A stretch of 27,659 nt of DNA, from positions 1 to 27,659 of the IMG/VR virus record IMGVR_UViG_3300036792_000120, one strand, 5' to 3'. The notes below the pieces were generated by a model. It had not been told where the DNA came from, ran no database searches, and saw nothing but the letters and a program-made list of their open reading frames with translations. The position numbers were made by a program, and so were the translations under genes. Position 1 is the first letter of the stretch. The number at the start of each line of letters is the position of its first letter. Below are positions 15,128-21,360 of the stretch, piece by piece. This DNA comes from a virus.

Positions 15128-15669
15128 GCCGTCTGCGCTTCCTTGCGTTCCCTCAATCGCTCCCGCATTGTCTTCCGATGCAGTTTCCAGCGTTTTTTAG
15201 CTGCTTTTCTCGCTATTTCCGTTCGATGCTCAGCGCTGAGCATAACCATCCGTTTCTGCGCTCCAAGCTTCCCGGACTCCGACATCACGGCAGGAGCTGC
15301 CCGCTCGATCATCCGCTTTGACACCCTGCGCCCCTGCGAATGTACCCGCTTGCCGTCCCTGCCCTCCCAGCGCGATTGCATGCGCTGTGCGGCCTCGAGG
15401 TTGATCTTCATTTCGAACTCGACCGCGAACAGTTCGGTGAAATCGTCGAACATCGCGGCTGAGAGCCCCTTGGCCCTGGTTGGCCCCAGTGCCTTGTCGG
15501 TGCGACCGTCGGCTATTCCGATCAGGTCGTCACAAACCTTGTTCGACAGCCCGAGCAGATCCTTGACGGTGCGGAATGCCTCGACCAGATCGTCATAGGT
15601 CCGAAACCGCGCGATTACCTCGCCGGCGGCTGGAACCGTAATGCTGGCCGCTGTTGTCAAGTTCACCAC
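15115..15669 (-). CDS. Conserved-type rhizobial prophage protein with helical N-domain
   Basis: This 184-residue protein has FRTYDDLVEAFRTVKDLLGL and SNKVCDDLIGIADGRTDKAL (about 22-61), which resembles a helix-turn-helix region, then FDDFTELFAVEFEMKINLEA, and a basic tail with SAEHRTEIARKAAKKRWK. Proteins like this recur in rhizobial prophages without assigned function; DNA binding is likely from the basic tail and N-terminal helices. The frame opens with two GTG codons (15669, 15666) directly at GGGGAG, so the TTG at 15660, 8 bases after GGAGG, may be the true start. It sits mid-operon between the arm-domain gene and a helical protein. Confidence 0.6.
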   Translation of the reverse strand: MVNLTTAASITVPAAGEVIARFRTYDDLVEAFRTVKDLLGLSNKVCDDLIGIADGRTDKALGPTRAKGLSAAMFDDFTELFAVEFEMKINLEAAQRMQSRWEGRDGKRVHSQGRRVSKRMIERAAPAVMSESGKLGAQKRMVMLSAEHRTEIARKAAKKRWKLHRKTMRERLRERKEAQTACRS

Positions 15670-15690
15670 CTCCCCGGCCGGCCGAACCGA

Positions 15691-16146
15691 TCAAGAACCG
15701 GCGGTGGTTTGGGCTTCACCACCGGTTTGAAACGTGGCCGCTTGCCCGACCTCCTGAGCGGGCTTTGGCGCATTGGCGTCACCCATACTGGGTTGAATGT
15801 TTTGGCTCACTGCCAGCTTCGGCTGCGAATCCCCGGAGCCGTTGACGGAGTTTCCCAGGACTTGGGCCGCGAATTTGAGATCGTCAGCGAGCTCGGTGAT
15901 TTGCGGTGTCAGGCCCTCGACGTCAGCGGCATGAGCCGGTGCCGCAGCGTTGAATGCCGCGTAGGCCCTATTCAGCCGTTCGATGTTTGCCGCGGCCGCG
16001 AGCGCATTTGCCTTCAGCCCCTTCAGTTCCATTGCCATCCTCTTGTTCCTCTCGTGGCGTTCGTTTTCGCGTGTGAATCTTGCGGCGATCAAATGCGCTT
16101 CCGCGATCCGGACAGCCTCGCCGAGCTGCGCGGTGAAATAGCTCAT
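15691..16146 (-). CDS. Helical protein with disordered tail, unknown function
   Basis: This 151-residue protein starts with an ATGA overlap to the tiny membrane ORF upstream. Residues 1-95 are strongly helical and Ala-rich (EAVRIAEAHLIAARFTRENE, LKANALAAAANIERLNRAYA), probably coiled coil. The last 45 are Pro/Gln/Gly-rich and disordered. No family is recognised. Single-strand binding proteins also have such acidic or polar tails, but no OB-fold pattern is visible. Confidence 0.55.
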   Translation of the reverse strand: MSYFTAQLGEAVRIAEAHLIAARFTRENERHERNKRMAMELKGLKANALAAAANIERLNRAYAAFNAAAPAHAADVEGLTPQITELADDLKFAAQVLGNSVNGSGDSQPKLAVSQNIQPSMGDANAPKPAQEVGQAATFQTGGEAQTTAGS

Positions 16147-16262
16147 CTCACCCTCACGTTCGGCTGCACGCTATCGACCCACAGCCCTGCCACGATCGCG
16201 GCCGATCCGAACACGATCAGCGCTATTGCCGCTGCGATGATGATCGCGGTCGGGTCTTTCAT
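16143..16262 (-). CDS. Tiny membrane protein (39 aa)
   Basis: This ORF starts with an ATGA overlap to the gene upstream (16262) and ends with an ATGA overlap to the gene downstream (16146-16143). It codes for a short N-terminus (MKDPT), one hydrophobic segment of about 22 residues rich in Ala/Ile/Val (residues 6-28), and a polar tail. Overlap at both ends argues that it is translated. Function is unknown; small inner-membrane phage proteins often act in exclusion or lysis timing. Confidence 0.55.
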   Translation of the reverse strand: MKDPTAIIIAAAIALIVFGSAAIVAGLWVDSVQPNVRVR

Positions 16263-16456
16263 TCCGCGGCCTCGTGGCTCGGCATATTCGCAAGCATTCG
16301 GCGTTCGATGCGGTTGAGGATATCCATAGCCTCGGCTCGGTCATCGAGGTCGACGAGGATGATGCCGTGAGCCTTGGCAAACTCGGCCTCGGCCAGATTG
16401 ATATCCGCGATCGTGGCCGCAATTGATGCCATGGCTGCCTCAGAATTGAAGGGCAT
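16259..16456 (-). CDS. Small acidic helical protein
   Basis: The ATG at 16456 has GGGAG 8 bases upstream, giving 65 residues. A longer frame to 16597 would be antisense-like reading of the helicase gene in another frame and lacks support. The protein is helical and acidic (ATIADINLAEAEFAKAHGII, LDDRAEAMDILNRIERRMLA). It overlaps the helicase 3' end by 17 bases. It is not recognised; a helicase accessory is possible by position. Confidence 0.55.
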   Translation of the reverse strand: MPFNSEAAMASIAATIADINLAEAEFAKAHGIILVDLDDRAEAMDILNRIERRMLANMPSHEAAE

Positions 16457-17288
16457 CTGAATCGCTCCCGTATTGTGGCGTGAAGCGGCCGGTGGCGGCT
16501 TCGACCGTGAAGTGGCATGTGCCGAGCTTGCCGGCGCCGATCTCGCGCACCTTGGCACTGATGACCTTAGCGGTGTTGTTGCCGGCGTCGCGGACAACGA
16601 TCAGGCCATTGTCGCATTTGTTGTACCAGTTCATCGATCCCTCGATGTCGGCAAGGCTCACAACGCGCCCACCGTTCGCGCTGATGGCCTTGGTGGGATG
16701 GGCCGCCACAATCACCACGGCGTTCATGGAGCGGCAGAAATCCTTGATCAGCATCAGGCAGCGGCCGATGTAATCGGTCATCATTTCATCGCGCTTGCGG
16801 GCGCGGTCGAGCTCATTCCATGGGTCGATGAACACCATCTCCGCGCGTCGGTTGGCAACCGCCCAGGCCGCGCGATCGAGCACCCAGTCGATGGTGTGCG
16901 CTGGCTCGTATTGCGCATGCGGGATCGCCGACTGGATGGTGCATTGGGATTGGCAGAAATGCTCGAATTGTCGCTTCGTGCCGCGCCAAATCTGGCTCAG
17001 TTTCTCCCGCATATGGTTCTCGTTTTCGGGAGCGTACAGGAACGAGCCGACGCTCTTTTCGAGCGCCATTTTCAGCAGCACGTTGAGCATGAAGGTCGAC
17101 TTGCCGTGGCCGGCGATGCCGGTGAGCACGACGAATTGTCCGAGGTAAAACTTGAATATTTCGTCGAGCTCAGGCCATCCCGAGCCAAACGCCTGCTGCG
17201 CAACGGATCCCCGCTGCGGCAGATCGGCGAGCGTGTATAGGCCAAGCGGCACGGATTGATCCGGAAAATCGACGACTTCAGCGCTCAC
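16440..17288 (-). CDS. RecA/DnaB-fold replicative helicase-like ATPase
   Basis: This 282-residue protein has a Walker A, GIAGHGKST (57-65), a motif FLYAPENENH (83-92) as in DnaB/Twinkle-type helicases, a Walker B MVFIDPWNEL (151-160), the sensor-like VVIVAAHPTK (191-200), and a C-terminal motif around SMNWYNKCDNGLIVVRD (218-234). This corresponds to the C-terminal motor of T7 gp4/Twinkle or DnaB. No primase or N-terminal DnaB domain is present, so it is a motor-only form. It would unwind DNA at the phage fork. It overlaps the DUF1376-type gene upstream (ATGA), an initiator-plus-helicase pair like lambda O-P or phage DnaC-DnaB modules. Confidence 0.82.
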   Translation of the reverse strand: MSAEVVDFPDQSVPLGLYTLADLPQRGSVAQQAFGSGWPELDEIFKFYLGQFVVLTGIAGHGKSTFMLNVLLKMALEKSVGSFLYAPENENHMREKLSQIWRGTKRQFEHFCQSQCTIQSAIPHAQYEPAHTIDWVLDRAAWAVANRRAEMVFIDPWNELDRARKRDEMMTDYIGRCLMLIKDFCRSMNAVVIVAAHPTKAISANGGRVVSLADIEGSMNWYNKCDNGLIVVRDAGNNTAKVISAKVREIGAGKLGTCHFTVEAATGRFTPQYGSDSDALQF

Positions 17289-17980
17289 AGAACCCCCTCA
17301 ATGCCGTTCCACTTGAAGCCGCCCTGTTCTGCGGCCGCGGCTTTCCGCTCTTTCGCTAGCTGGTTTTTCTTGGCGAGCGCGCCCTTCACGGCGTTGAACC
17401 AACTGCGCTGCTGACCGGCCCATTCGGTCATGGCAAGCAGCTCAGCACCGACGTCGATGTTGGGGAAATTGGCTTTCCACTGGTCAAAATGCTGCTGATT
17501 TAGCCGGATCACGCCGCTTTCGAACGCATAGATCTTGCCAGTCGACGGCGCGCCCTCTGGCGCCTCGTCTTCTTTCTTTGGTAATAGGTTATCGGTAGCT
17601 AGAGCATTGCTAGCTTCCGATTCTAGCAATGCTAGCTTTTTGCTAGGGTTTTGCTTGGCGTTTGCTTTAGCTTTGCCACCTTCCGAGCCAGCCTTTGCTC
17701 TCTTCTCGTAGTTCGCGTGCGATGTCTCCAAGTCTTTCGCGATACGCCCATGGTGCCACCCTGGTTGCTCGAAGAACTTCTCGAGGACCACCCTCTCCCG
17801 CTTCCACTCTGCCGACGTCATCCGCGCGATTGTCGCCAGCAGCTTGTCATCATCCGGCAGCGAGCCGGTTGACCAGTGATGAAACATTAGCAACAGGTAC
17901 GAGCCGAGAAGACCGCGATCGAGATGGCCGGTATCGCGCAGCAGATCGCCGATGTGGATTGGCATTTTCGGAGGGTTCAT
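17285..17980 (-). CDS. DUF1376-type replication protein (initiator/loader candidate)
   Basis: This 231-residue protein has an N-terminal domain of DUF1376 (YdaU) type: MPIHIGDLLRDTGHLDRGLL, then LLLMFHHWSTGSLPDDD (about 6-45), a winged-helix-like unit found in phage replication proteins. A basic linker (about 88-115) with KAKANAKQNPSKK follows, then a C-terminal helical part with FDQWKANFPNIDVGAELLA. It lies directly before the helicase gene and after RusA, overlapping both by 4 bases, which supports a role in origin recognition or helicase loading. The linker-coding DNA holds an 11-bp perfect inverted repeat and several GCTAG units. Confidence 0.75.
   Translation of the reverse strand: MNPPKMPIHIGDLLRDTGHLDRGLLGSYLLLMFHHWSTGSLPDDDKLLATIARMTSAEWKRERVVLEKFFEQPGWHHGRIAKDLETSHANYEKRAKAGSEGGKAKANAKQNPSKKLALLESEASNALATDNLLPKKEDEAPEGAPSTGKIYAFESGVIRLNQQHFDQWKANFPNIDVGAELLAMTEWAGQQRSWFNAVKGALAKKNQLAKERKAAAAEQGGFKWNGIEGVL
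17603..17633. repeat. Perfect 11-bp inverted repeat inside the replication gene
   Basis: AGCATTGCTAG (17603-17613) and CTAGCAATGCT (17623-17633) are separated by 9 bases. Further GCTAG/TAGCTA units lie on both sides (17595-17646). On the plus strand a T5 run follows at 17637-17641, so antisense transcription might stop here. It lies in the linker-coding part of the DUF1376-type gene, where sequence is free to vary. Confidence 0.6.
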
Positions 17981-18435
17981 GCGCAGCGTTCCTCCGAACG
18001 TCGAACCAGATCGGCCATGGTGAGAGGGGGCAGCGGCACCACCGTCACACGACAGCCGAACGGCGCCATGCCAAACTCGACTACCAGGCGGCGCATGTGC
18101 TTGGGGGAATCGTCCTCGATCAGTTCGATTTTGCGCAGATAGTCGATCAGCGCCTTGAGACCGTTGTCGAGGTCAATCCTGCTGAGCGTTTCGGACAGCA
18201 CCACCCGCAGCTCGAAACGCTGCACCTTGGCGAGCTTGAGCGGACTGTTGGCCCTGCCCTTCGCCGCGAGCACGTACGCATTCGCCACGTTGTGCCATGC
18301 CTTAACCTTCCGCACCGCCGACCAATCAACCCGACGTGTGCGGTTGACCGATGGCGGTGCGGGAAGATCCAGCACGATATCCGGCGGCGCCGCGAACGGC
18401 GGATCGGCCATGGATGGTGCGGCGGCGTGCTCCAT
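17977..18435 (-). CDS. rusA: RusA-family Holliday junction resolvase
   Basis: This 152-residue protein carries the RusA signature: SRIDLDNGLKALIDYLRKIE (85-104) with D88, D90, K94 and D98, then LIEDDSPKH (105-113). In the family these acidic residues bind metal and cut four-way junctions. An N-terminal PAPPSVNRTRR (26-35) matches the usual P-S-x-N-x-x-R start of the domain. It resolves branched DNA from replication or recombination before packaging. The ATG at 18435 overlaps the upstream stop (TGATG) and the end overlaps the next gene (ATGA). An in-frame ATG at 18411 is a possible later start. Confidence 0.85.
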   Translation of the reverse strand: MEHAAAPSMADPPFAAPPDIVLDLPAPPSVNRTRRVDWSAVRKVKAWHNVANAYVLAAKGRANSPLKLAKVQRFELRVVLSETLSRIDLDNGLKALIDYLRKIELIEDDSPKHMRRLVVEFGMAPFGCRVTVVPLPPLTMADLVRRSEERCA

Positions 18436-18983
18436 CAGTGCACCGGCGCTCCGGCAATGGCTTCCTCGAGATCGACCTGAGCGCCGGGGACTGCGGAATC
18501 CGGTGCCTCGGTCGGCCGCTTCTTCTTGAACGCGGCCATGAGCACGGTCTGGCCTTCATGCCAACCGTTGATCCAAAGCTGCTGAGCGTCCTGGGCCAGG
18601 TTCTTCGGAGGCTCGCAGGTATCGCCGGACATGCCGGCCGTCTTGCCATTCTCGAAGTTGTCGACCTGTGCTTGCTCGAATAGCTGCGGCTGTGATCCGA
18701 CCTTGAGGCCGGCCCACCGCGCGAGACGCTGGGCGCGTTCGAGCACACCCTTCATCTTCTTCGGATTGTCGGCGAGGATCATGTCCTTGATGTCGGCGAG
18801 TGCGCCCTTGCCGAGGTCAGACTTGGCGAGATCGGCGACTGCGGTGCGATCGGCCTTCGCCTTCTCGACCAAGGCATCCGCAGTTTCGTATTTCCGCTTG
18901 TGGTGCAGCGTGAGTGCGCGTTTCTCATCATCGGACAGCGACGAATTGTGCCCGATGCCGTTTCCTTCCTTCTTCTTAGCCAT
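18435..18983 (-). CDS. RMF-like domain protein
   Basis: The start at 18983 (ATG, GGAG with 6-base gap) is preferred over the TTG at 19016; it gives 182 residues. Residues 1-105 are helical and charged (DEKRALTLHHKRKYETADAL, KGALADIKDMIL). Residues 109-146 resemble ribosome modulation factor: FENGKTAGMSGD, a Cys and Pro pair, then WINGWHEGQ, paralleling the G-x-x-A-G-x-x-G ... W-x-x-G-W pattern of E. coli RMF. RMF dimerises 70S ribosomes in stationary phase. Whether this protein contacts ribosomes is unknown. It lies between a small ORF and RusA, tightly coupled to both. The pattern call is moderate; a DNA-metabolism role is the alternative. Confidence 0.6.
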   Translation of the reverse strand: MAKKKEGNGIGHNSSLSDDEKRALTLHHKRKYETADALVEKAKADRTAVADLAKSDLGKGALADIKDMILADNPKKMKGVLERAQRLARWAGLKVGSQPQLFEQAQVDNFENGKTAGMSGDTCEPPKNLAQDAQQLWINGWHEGQTVLMAAFKKKRPTEAPDSAVPGAQVDLEEAIAGAPVH

Positions 18984-19248
18984 AGATTGCTCCAGGTTGC
19001 CGGTTGTGGATGCCAAACACGACCCGCAAAATCTCCTCGATCTCGCGGTCGATCATTCCGTGCGGCGTTGTCAGACACAGCGGCAGCGGCTCATCTGATA
19101 GGCCGTAGAAACTGTCCGCCGCGTCACTGGGTTTGGGGGCCAGGGGCGAAGACGCGGCGGCGCTGTCTGCCGAAGGGCTCCCACCCCCAGCAAACTCTGC
19201 GAACGGATTTGGTAGCGCGGGCATGTGATGCTCAAAAGTTGCCGACAT
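18976..19248 (-). CDS. Small protein, unknown function
   Basis: This 90-residue ORF overlaps the RMF-like gene start by 8 bases. The N-terminal half is Ser/Ala/Pro-rich and disordered. The C-terminal half has CLTTPHGMIDREIEEILRVV, likely a strand plus helix. No ribosome site is evident before the ATG at 19248. It is not recognised and could be a leader gene for the replication operon. Confidence 0.5.
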   Translation of the reverse strand: MSATFEHHMPALPNPFAEFAGGGSPSADSAAASSPLAPKPSDAADSFYGLSDEPLPLCLTTPHGMIDREIEEILRVVFGIHNRQPGAIYG

Positions 19249-19286
19249 AAGGCTGCCGGCGCGCCACGCGGGACACTCAGAAAGGT

Positions 19287-19799
19287 CTACGTCTCGGCGG
19301 GTCCTGCCTTGCGGCGAACCAAGGGGCGATACGCTTCATGATGCGGTTGAGGCTGCGCGCTATAAAATTCCTCATCCTGAAAAAGAGCGGCATGCGGAAT
19401 CTGCGAGGCGAAGTCAGCATCGAGAAGCGCCTTCATTTTGCGACGGTGAATGCGTTGTGCGACGGCAAGATCGATGGCGCCGAAGAAGGCCTTGAGCTGA
19501 AGCCACCAGCGCGGGGTGGCATCTGTCATCACGCCAGCTAGAAATTCCCGGCCGTGATCGCTGTGCAGAAGCGCGACGAATGCGTCAGTCGGGATTTTAG
19601 AATTACCGGTCAGCCAATATTCGACCGTGCGAAGCGGATACCCGGTGATATCAGCGAGTTGCGCGGCCGTCTTTACAGGGAAAATCTCGCGCGCCTTGTC
19701 GACGATTTTCAAATTCGACCGCAGGAAGTTGCGTGATCGACCGCCAGAATTTGCGGTTCCAATTTTTGCAGAATTCGGCGCTCGCTGTGAAGGTTTCAT
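19287..19799 (-). CDS. HTH DNA-binding protein at the cII position
   Basis: The ATG at 19799 gives 170 residues; the frame is open further (to 19952), but that part overlaps the palindrome-rich gap and reads as Ala/Ser/Arg filler. A helix-turn-helix is visible at about 44-65, KTAAQLADITGYPLRTVEYW, with a following helix FVALLHSDHGREFLAGV. The C-terminal half has a basic helical part (AVAQRIHRRKMKALLD). The gene is the first after cro on the leftward operon and before the replication genes, the position of lambda cII or of a cI/cro-controlled activator. It may act on the palindromes upstream. That role is an inference from order. Confidence 0.65.
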   Translation of the reverse strand: MKPSQRAPNSAKIGTANSGGRSRNFLRSNLKIVDKAREIFPVKTAAQLADITGYPLRTVEYWLTGNSKIPTDAFVALLHSDHGREFLAGVMTDATPRWWLQLKAFFGAIDLAVAQRIHRRKMKALLDADFASQIPHAALFQDEEFYSAQPQPHHEAYRPLVRRKAGPAET

Positions 19800-20099
19800 C
19801 ACGCACTCACACTGTCGGGGGGTTTTGGATGTCGATCGAGCTTGAAGCGCTCTTGCGCAACGTGATCTGGCTGCTGCTGCAGCCGCGCTGTCCGCGCTGA
19901 TCGTTATCAATTTGATAATTTGGCTCGCGCGATGAAAGAATTTGTTCCCCAATGGAACATTGCGCGGCGCGGAATCGAAAGTTTCGCGATTCGAAAAATA
20001 AATGTGTGCTGGGCAGAGCGCGTGTGCTTTGCTGACCCTCTACTTTTGCGCTGGAGGGTTGGGAATGGGGAATGTGATTTTGTTTCCGAGGCGTCGGCG
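19800..20099. promoter_or_regulatory. 300-base palindrome-rich gap between cro and the HTH gene
   Basis: No gene is supported here. It holds three dyads: TTATCAA-T-TTGATAA (19904-19918), TGTTCC-N5-GGAACA (19943-19959) and GAATCG-N9-CGATTC (19972-19992) with an inner CGAAA-G-TTTCG. It also holds the strong ribosome site GGAGGG (20053-20058) and ATG (20065) of the long form of the plus-strand repressor frame. It probably contains regulator binding sites and perhaps a rightward establishment promoter. Confidence 0.5.
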
Positions 20100-20312
20100 T
20101 CATGCGCGCGCCTCGGCAGTCAGAGGGTCGGCCTCAAAATCGTCTGCTGTGACGGCGCCGTCCGAAAATTCTTTGAGCTTCTTGATCGTCGACCAGTCGG
20201 GTCGCACAACCTGGCGGCGAATACGGGACACGGTGACTCGGGAGCAGCCGATTGCCTCGGCCACAGCCTCATCCGACAGCGACCTTTCGGCCATGAAAAC
20301 TGACAGGTGCAT
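20100..20312 (-). CDS. Cro-like repressor
   Basis: From ATG at 20312 this is a 70-residue protein that is almost entirely one helix-turn-helix unit: LSDEAVAEAIGCSRVTVSRI (12-31), then DWSTIKKLKEFSDGAVTADD. Its size, single domain and divergence from the XRE repressor across an operator cluster are typical of Cro. The predicted -10 ends 6 bases before the ATG, so the mRNA would start at or next to the start codon. No ribosome site is visible before this ATG or the in-frame ATG at 20294. It would bind the same 17-bp sites and commit to lytic growth. Confidence 0.72.
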   Translation of the reverse strand: MHLSVFMAERSLSDEAVAEAIGCSRVTVSRIRRQVVRPDWSTIKKLKEFSDGAVTADDFEADPLTAEARA

Positions 20313-20318
20313 CGCTGA

Positions 20319-20348
20319 TATGTACACCGAGCGTACAATCCCCGTCAA
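20319..20348 (-). promoter_or_regulatory. Leftward early promoter (cro and replication operon)
   Basis: On the minus strand there is TTGACG (20348-20343), an 18-base spacer, then TACATA (20324-20319). Operator O1 begins 5 bases after the -35 box and covers the spacer and most of the -10. The layout is identical to the rightward promoter at 21361. Confidence 0.65.
20321..20337. promoter_or_regulatory. Operator O1
   Basis: TGTACACCGAGCGTACA is a 17-bp site with perfect outer arms TGTAC/GTACA. It overlaps the leftward early promoter. Centre at 20329. Confidence 0.7.
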
Positions 20349-20355
20349 GACAAAA

Positions 20356-20372
20356 CGTACACCCGGTGTTCT
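20356..20372. promoter_or_regulatory. Operator O2
   Basis: CGTACACCCGGTGTTCT is a variant site in which ACACC-C-GGTGT is perfectly symmetric and one outer arm is degenerate. Centre at 20364, 35 bases from O1. Confidence 0.6.
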
Positions 20373-20390
20373 GTACAGGGAAGACGATCC

Positions 20391-20407
20391 CGTGCACGAT
20401 GTGTACA
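20391..20407. promoter_or_regulatory. Operator O3
   Basis: CGTGCACGATGTGTACA has one good half site (TGTACACA on the minus strand) and one weaker (CGTGCACG). Centre at 20399, again 35 bases from O2. It covers the proposed repressor start codon, which would permit self-repression. Confidence 0.6.
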
Positions 20408-20802
20408 TGCCTGTAAAGAAAGCGAAAAAGCCCCAGAAGGTGATCTCGCGGCTGAAGCGGCCGAGCTTTCAGCCGACCAAAATCAAGGAATGTCGGGAGC
20501 AAAAAAATCTCTCGCAGGAGCAACTCGCCTACCATGTCGGCGAATACCTGGCTGAAAGAGGCCTTGCCAAGGGCTACAGCTATTCCATGATAGGCCGGCT
20601 CGAGCGGGGGAAGGTGCGGTATACCCAGCCCATAATGGAGGCCATAGCCGACGCGCTGGGCGTTGACGTACCTACGCTTATCGTGGGGCCGCGCGAGCAG
20701 CACGCTCCCCCACCGTTCTGGAGCGAGGCCACTCCAGAGGAGCGAGAAAAGCTGGCTGAATATGCCCAATTCTTGGCGAGAAAAGCCGGAACCGCCGCAT
20801 GA
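20392..20802 (+). CDS. XRE-family phage repressor (CI-like), no cleavage domain
   Basis: The GTG at 20392 follows AGGGAAG by 8 bases and gives 136 residues; an ATG at 20407 is an alternative. After a basic N-terminal arm (KKAKKPQK) comes an XRE helix-turn-helix, residues about 29-97: IKECREQKNLSQEQLAYHVG, then SYSMIGRLERGK and MEAIADALGVDVPTLI. Residues after 98 form a short Pro then helical tail. There is no S24/LexA-like peptidase part, so induction cannot be by RecA-stimulated self-cleavage. The frame is open far upstream: an ATG at 20065 with GGAGGG 6 bases before it would give 245 residues, the extra part lying antisense to cro. Operators O1-O3 precede or overlap the short start. It would hold both early promoters off. 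Confidence 0.75.
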   Translation: MHDVYMPVKKAKKPQKVISRLKRPSFQPTKIKECREQKNLSQEQLAYHVGEYLAERGLAKGYSYSMIGRLERGKVRYTQPIMEAIADALGVDVPTLIVGPREQHAPPPFWSEATPEEREKLAEYAQFLARKAGTAA

Positions 20803-20915
20803 GGACGACTGTAATAAAAAAGCTGATCCGCAGGAAGCCTAGACCCGCGAAGCCCGCAGAACCTGAGCCCAATTTCACGCCGGAGCCACTGGATCCGACG
20901 AACCATCCGGATTGA
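20799..20915 (+). CDS. Tiny basic/proline-rich ORF (38 aa)
   Basis: This ORF starts with an ATGA overlap to the repressor stop. It encodes a basic N-terminal half (KKLIRRKPRPAK) and a Pro/Glu/Asn-rich tail. It is too short for the usual gene callers. Coupling suggests that it is translated; function unknown. Confidence 0.4.
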   Translation: MRTTVIKKLIRRKPRPAKPAEPEPNFTPEPLDPTNHPD

Positions 20916-20917
20916 AC

Positions 20918-21031
20918 GTGGGGCATTACGCACTTGTTGCTGCACTGATTGCACCGCTGGCCGGTATGCCGGTCGCTGCCTTACTCGTCGTGCTCAGAGC
21001 GTTTAAAAATGGTCCTGACAATCGAACTTGA
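20918..21031 (+). CDS. Tiny membrane ORF (37 aa)
   Basis: The GTG at 20918 (or TTG at 20912, which overlaps the previous stop) opens an ORF with one hydrophobic helix (YALVAALIAPLAGMPVAALL) and a basic tail. It resembles a single-span membrane protein. No clear ribosome site is present, so confidence is low. Confidence 0.35.
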   Translation: MGHYALVAALIAPLAGMPVAALLVVLRAFKNGPDNRT

Positions 21032-21155
21032 TGTTTGCATCGTCGTCTTTTACGTGATCGGCGGCCTTTCGCGAGCAATCAGGTGGGGCTGCTTTCGTGC
21101 GGTGAACCGCCACGAGGGGAAACCTCCGTTTCTGACCCCCATGCCTAAGCGCTGA
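21009..21155 (+). CDS. Tiny membrane ORF (48 aa)
   Basis: ATG at 21009, overlapping the previous ORF by 23 bases. It has a hydrophobic segment (LDVCIVVFYVIGGL) and then a basic tail (RAIRWGCFRAVNRHEGK). Coding status is uncertain; it belongs to a run of four short ORFs between the repressor and the second operator pair. Confidence 0.35.
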   Translation: MVLTIELDVCIVVFYVIGGLSRAIRWGCFRAVNRHEGKPPFLTPMPKR

Positions 21156-21158
21156 CCC

Positions 21159-21332
21159 GTGGAACTTTTGTTCCTCGCTCCCATCGTGATCGGTATAGCT
21201 ATCAAGCCGCCGAAGATGGGCGACCTCAAGATCTTGTTTGACGCCGAATTTTGCAGGATTGCCCTCCCCGTCGCGCTGTTAATCTGGCCGGCCTACGGCT
21301 TCCTGATTCTGCTGCTCCTCAACGTCCGCTAA
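21159..21332 (+). CDS. Small membrane protein (57 aa)
   Basis: GTG at 21159, open for 57 codons, with two hydrophobic segments (ELLFLAPIVIGIAI and IALPVALLIWPAYGFLILLL) separated by a short polar loop with KPPKMGDLK. The topology is a small two-span hairpin, known for exclusion or holin-like proteins. It ends 5 bases before operator O4. As part of the repressor-side transcript it could be made in lysogens. Confidence 0.45.
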   Translation: MELLFLAPIVIGIAIKPPKMGDLKILFDAEFCRIALPVALLIWPAYGFLILLLLNVR

Positions 21333-21337
21333 ATTCT

Positions 21338-21354
21338 CGTACACCTCGTGCACA
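21338..21354. promoter_or_regulatory. Operator O4
   Basis: CGTACACCTCGTGCACA matches the operator pattern with one weaker half. It lies upstream of the rightward early promoter; centre at 21346, 34 bases from O5. Confidence 0.65.
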
Positions 21355-21360
21355 TTTCGC

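Noticed and set aside
19800-19952. N-terminal extension of the cII-position HTH protein
   Set aside because: The extra 51 codons are Ala/Ser/Arg filler over DNA holding palindromes; no ribosome site near 19952.
19943-19959. TGTTCC-N5-GGAACA as a LexA box
   Set aside because: Alphaproteobacterial LexA sites are direct GTTC-N7-GTTC repeats; this dyad has a different layout.
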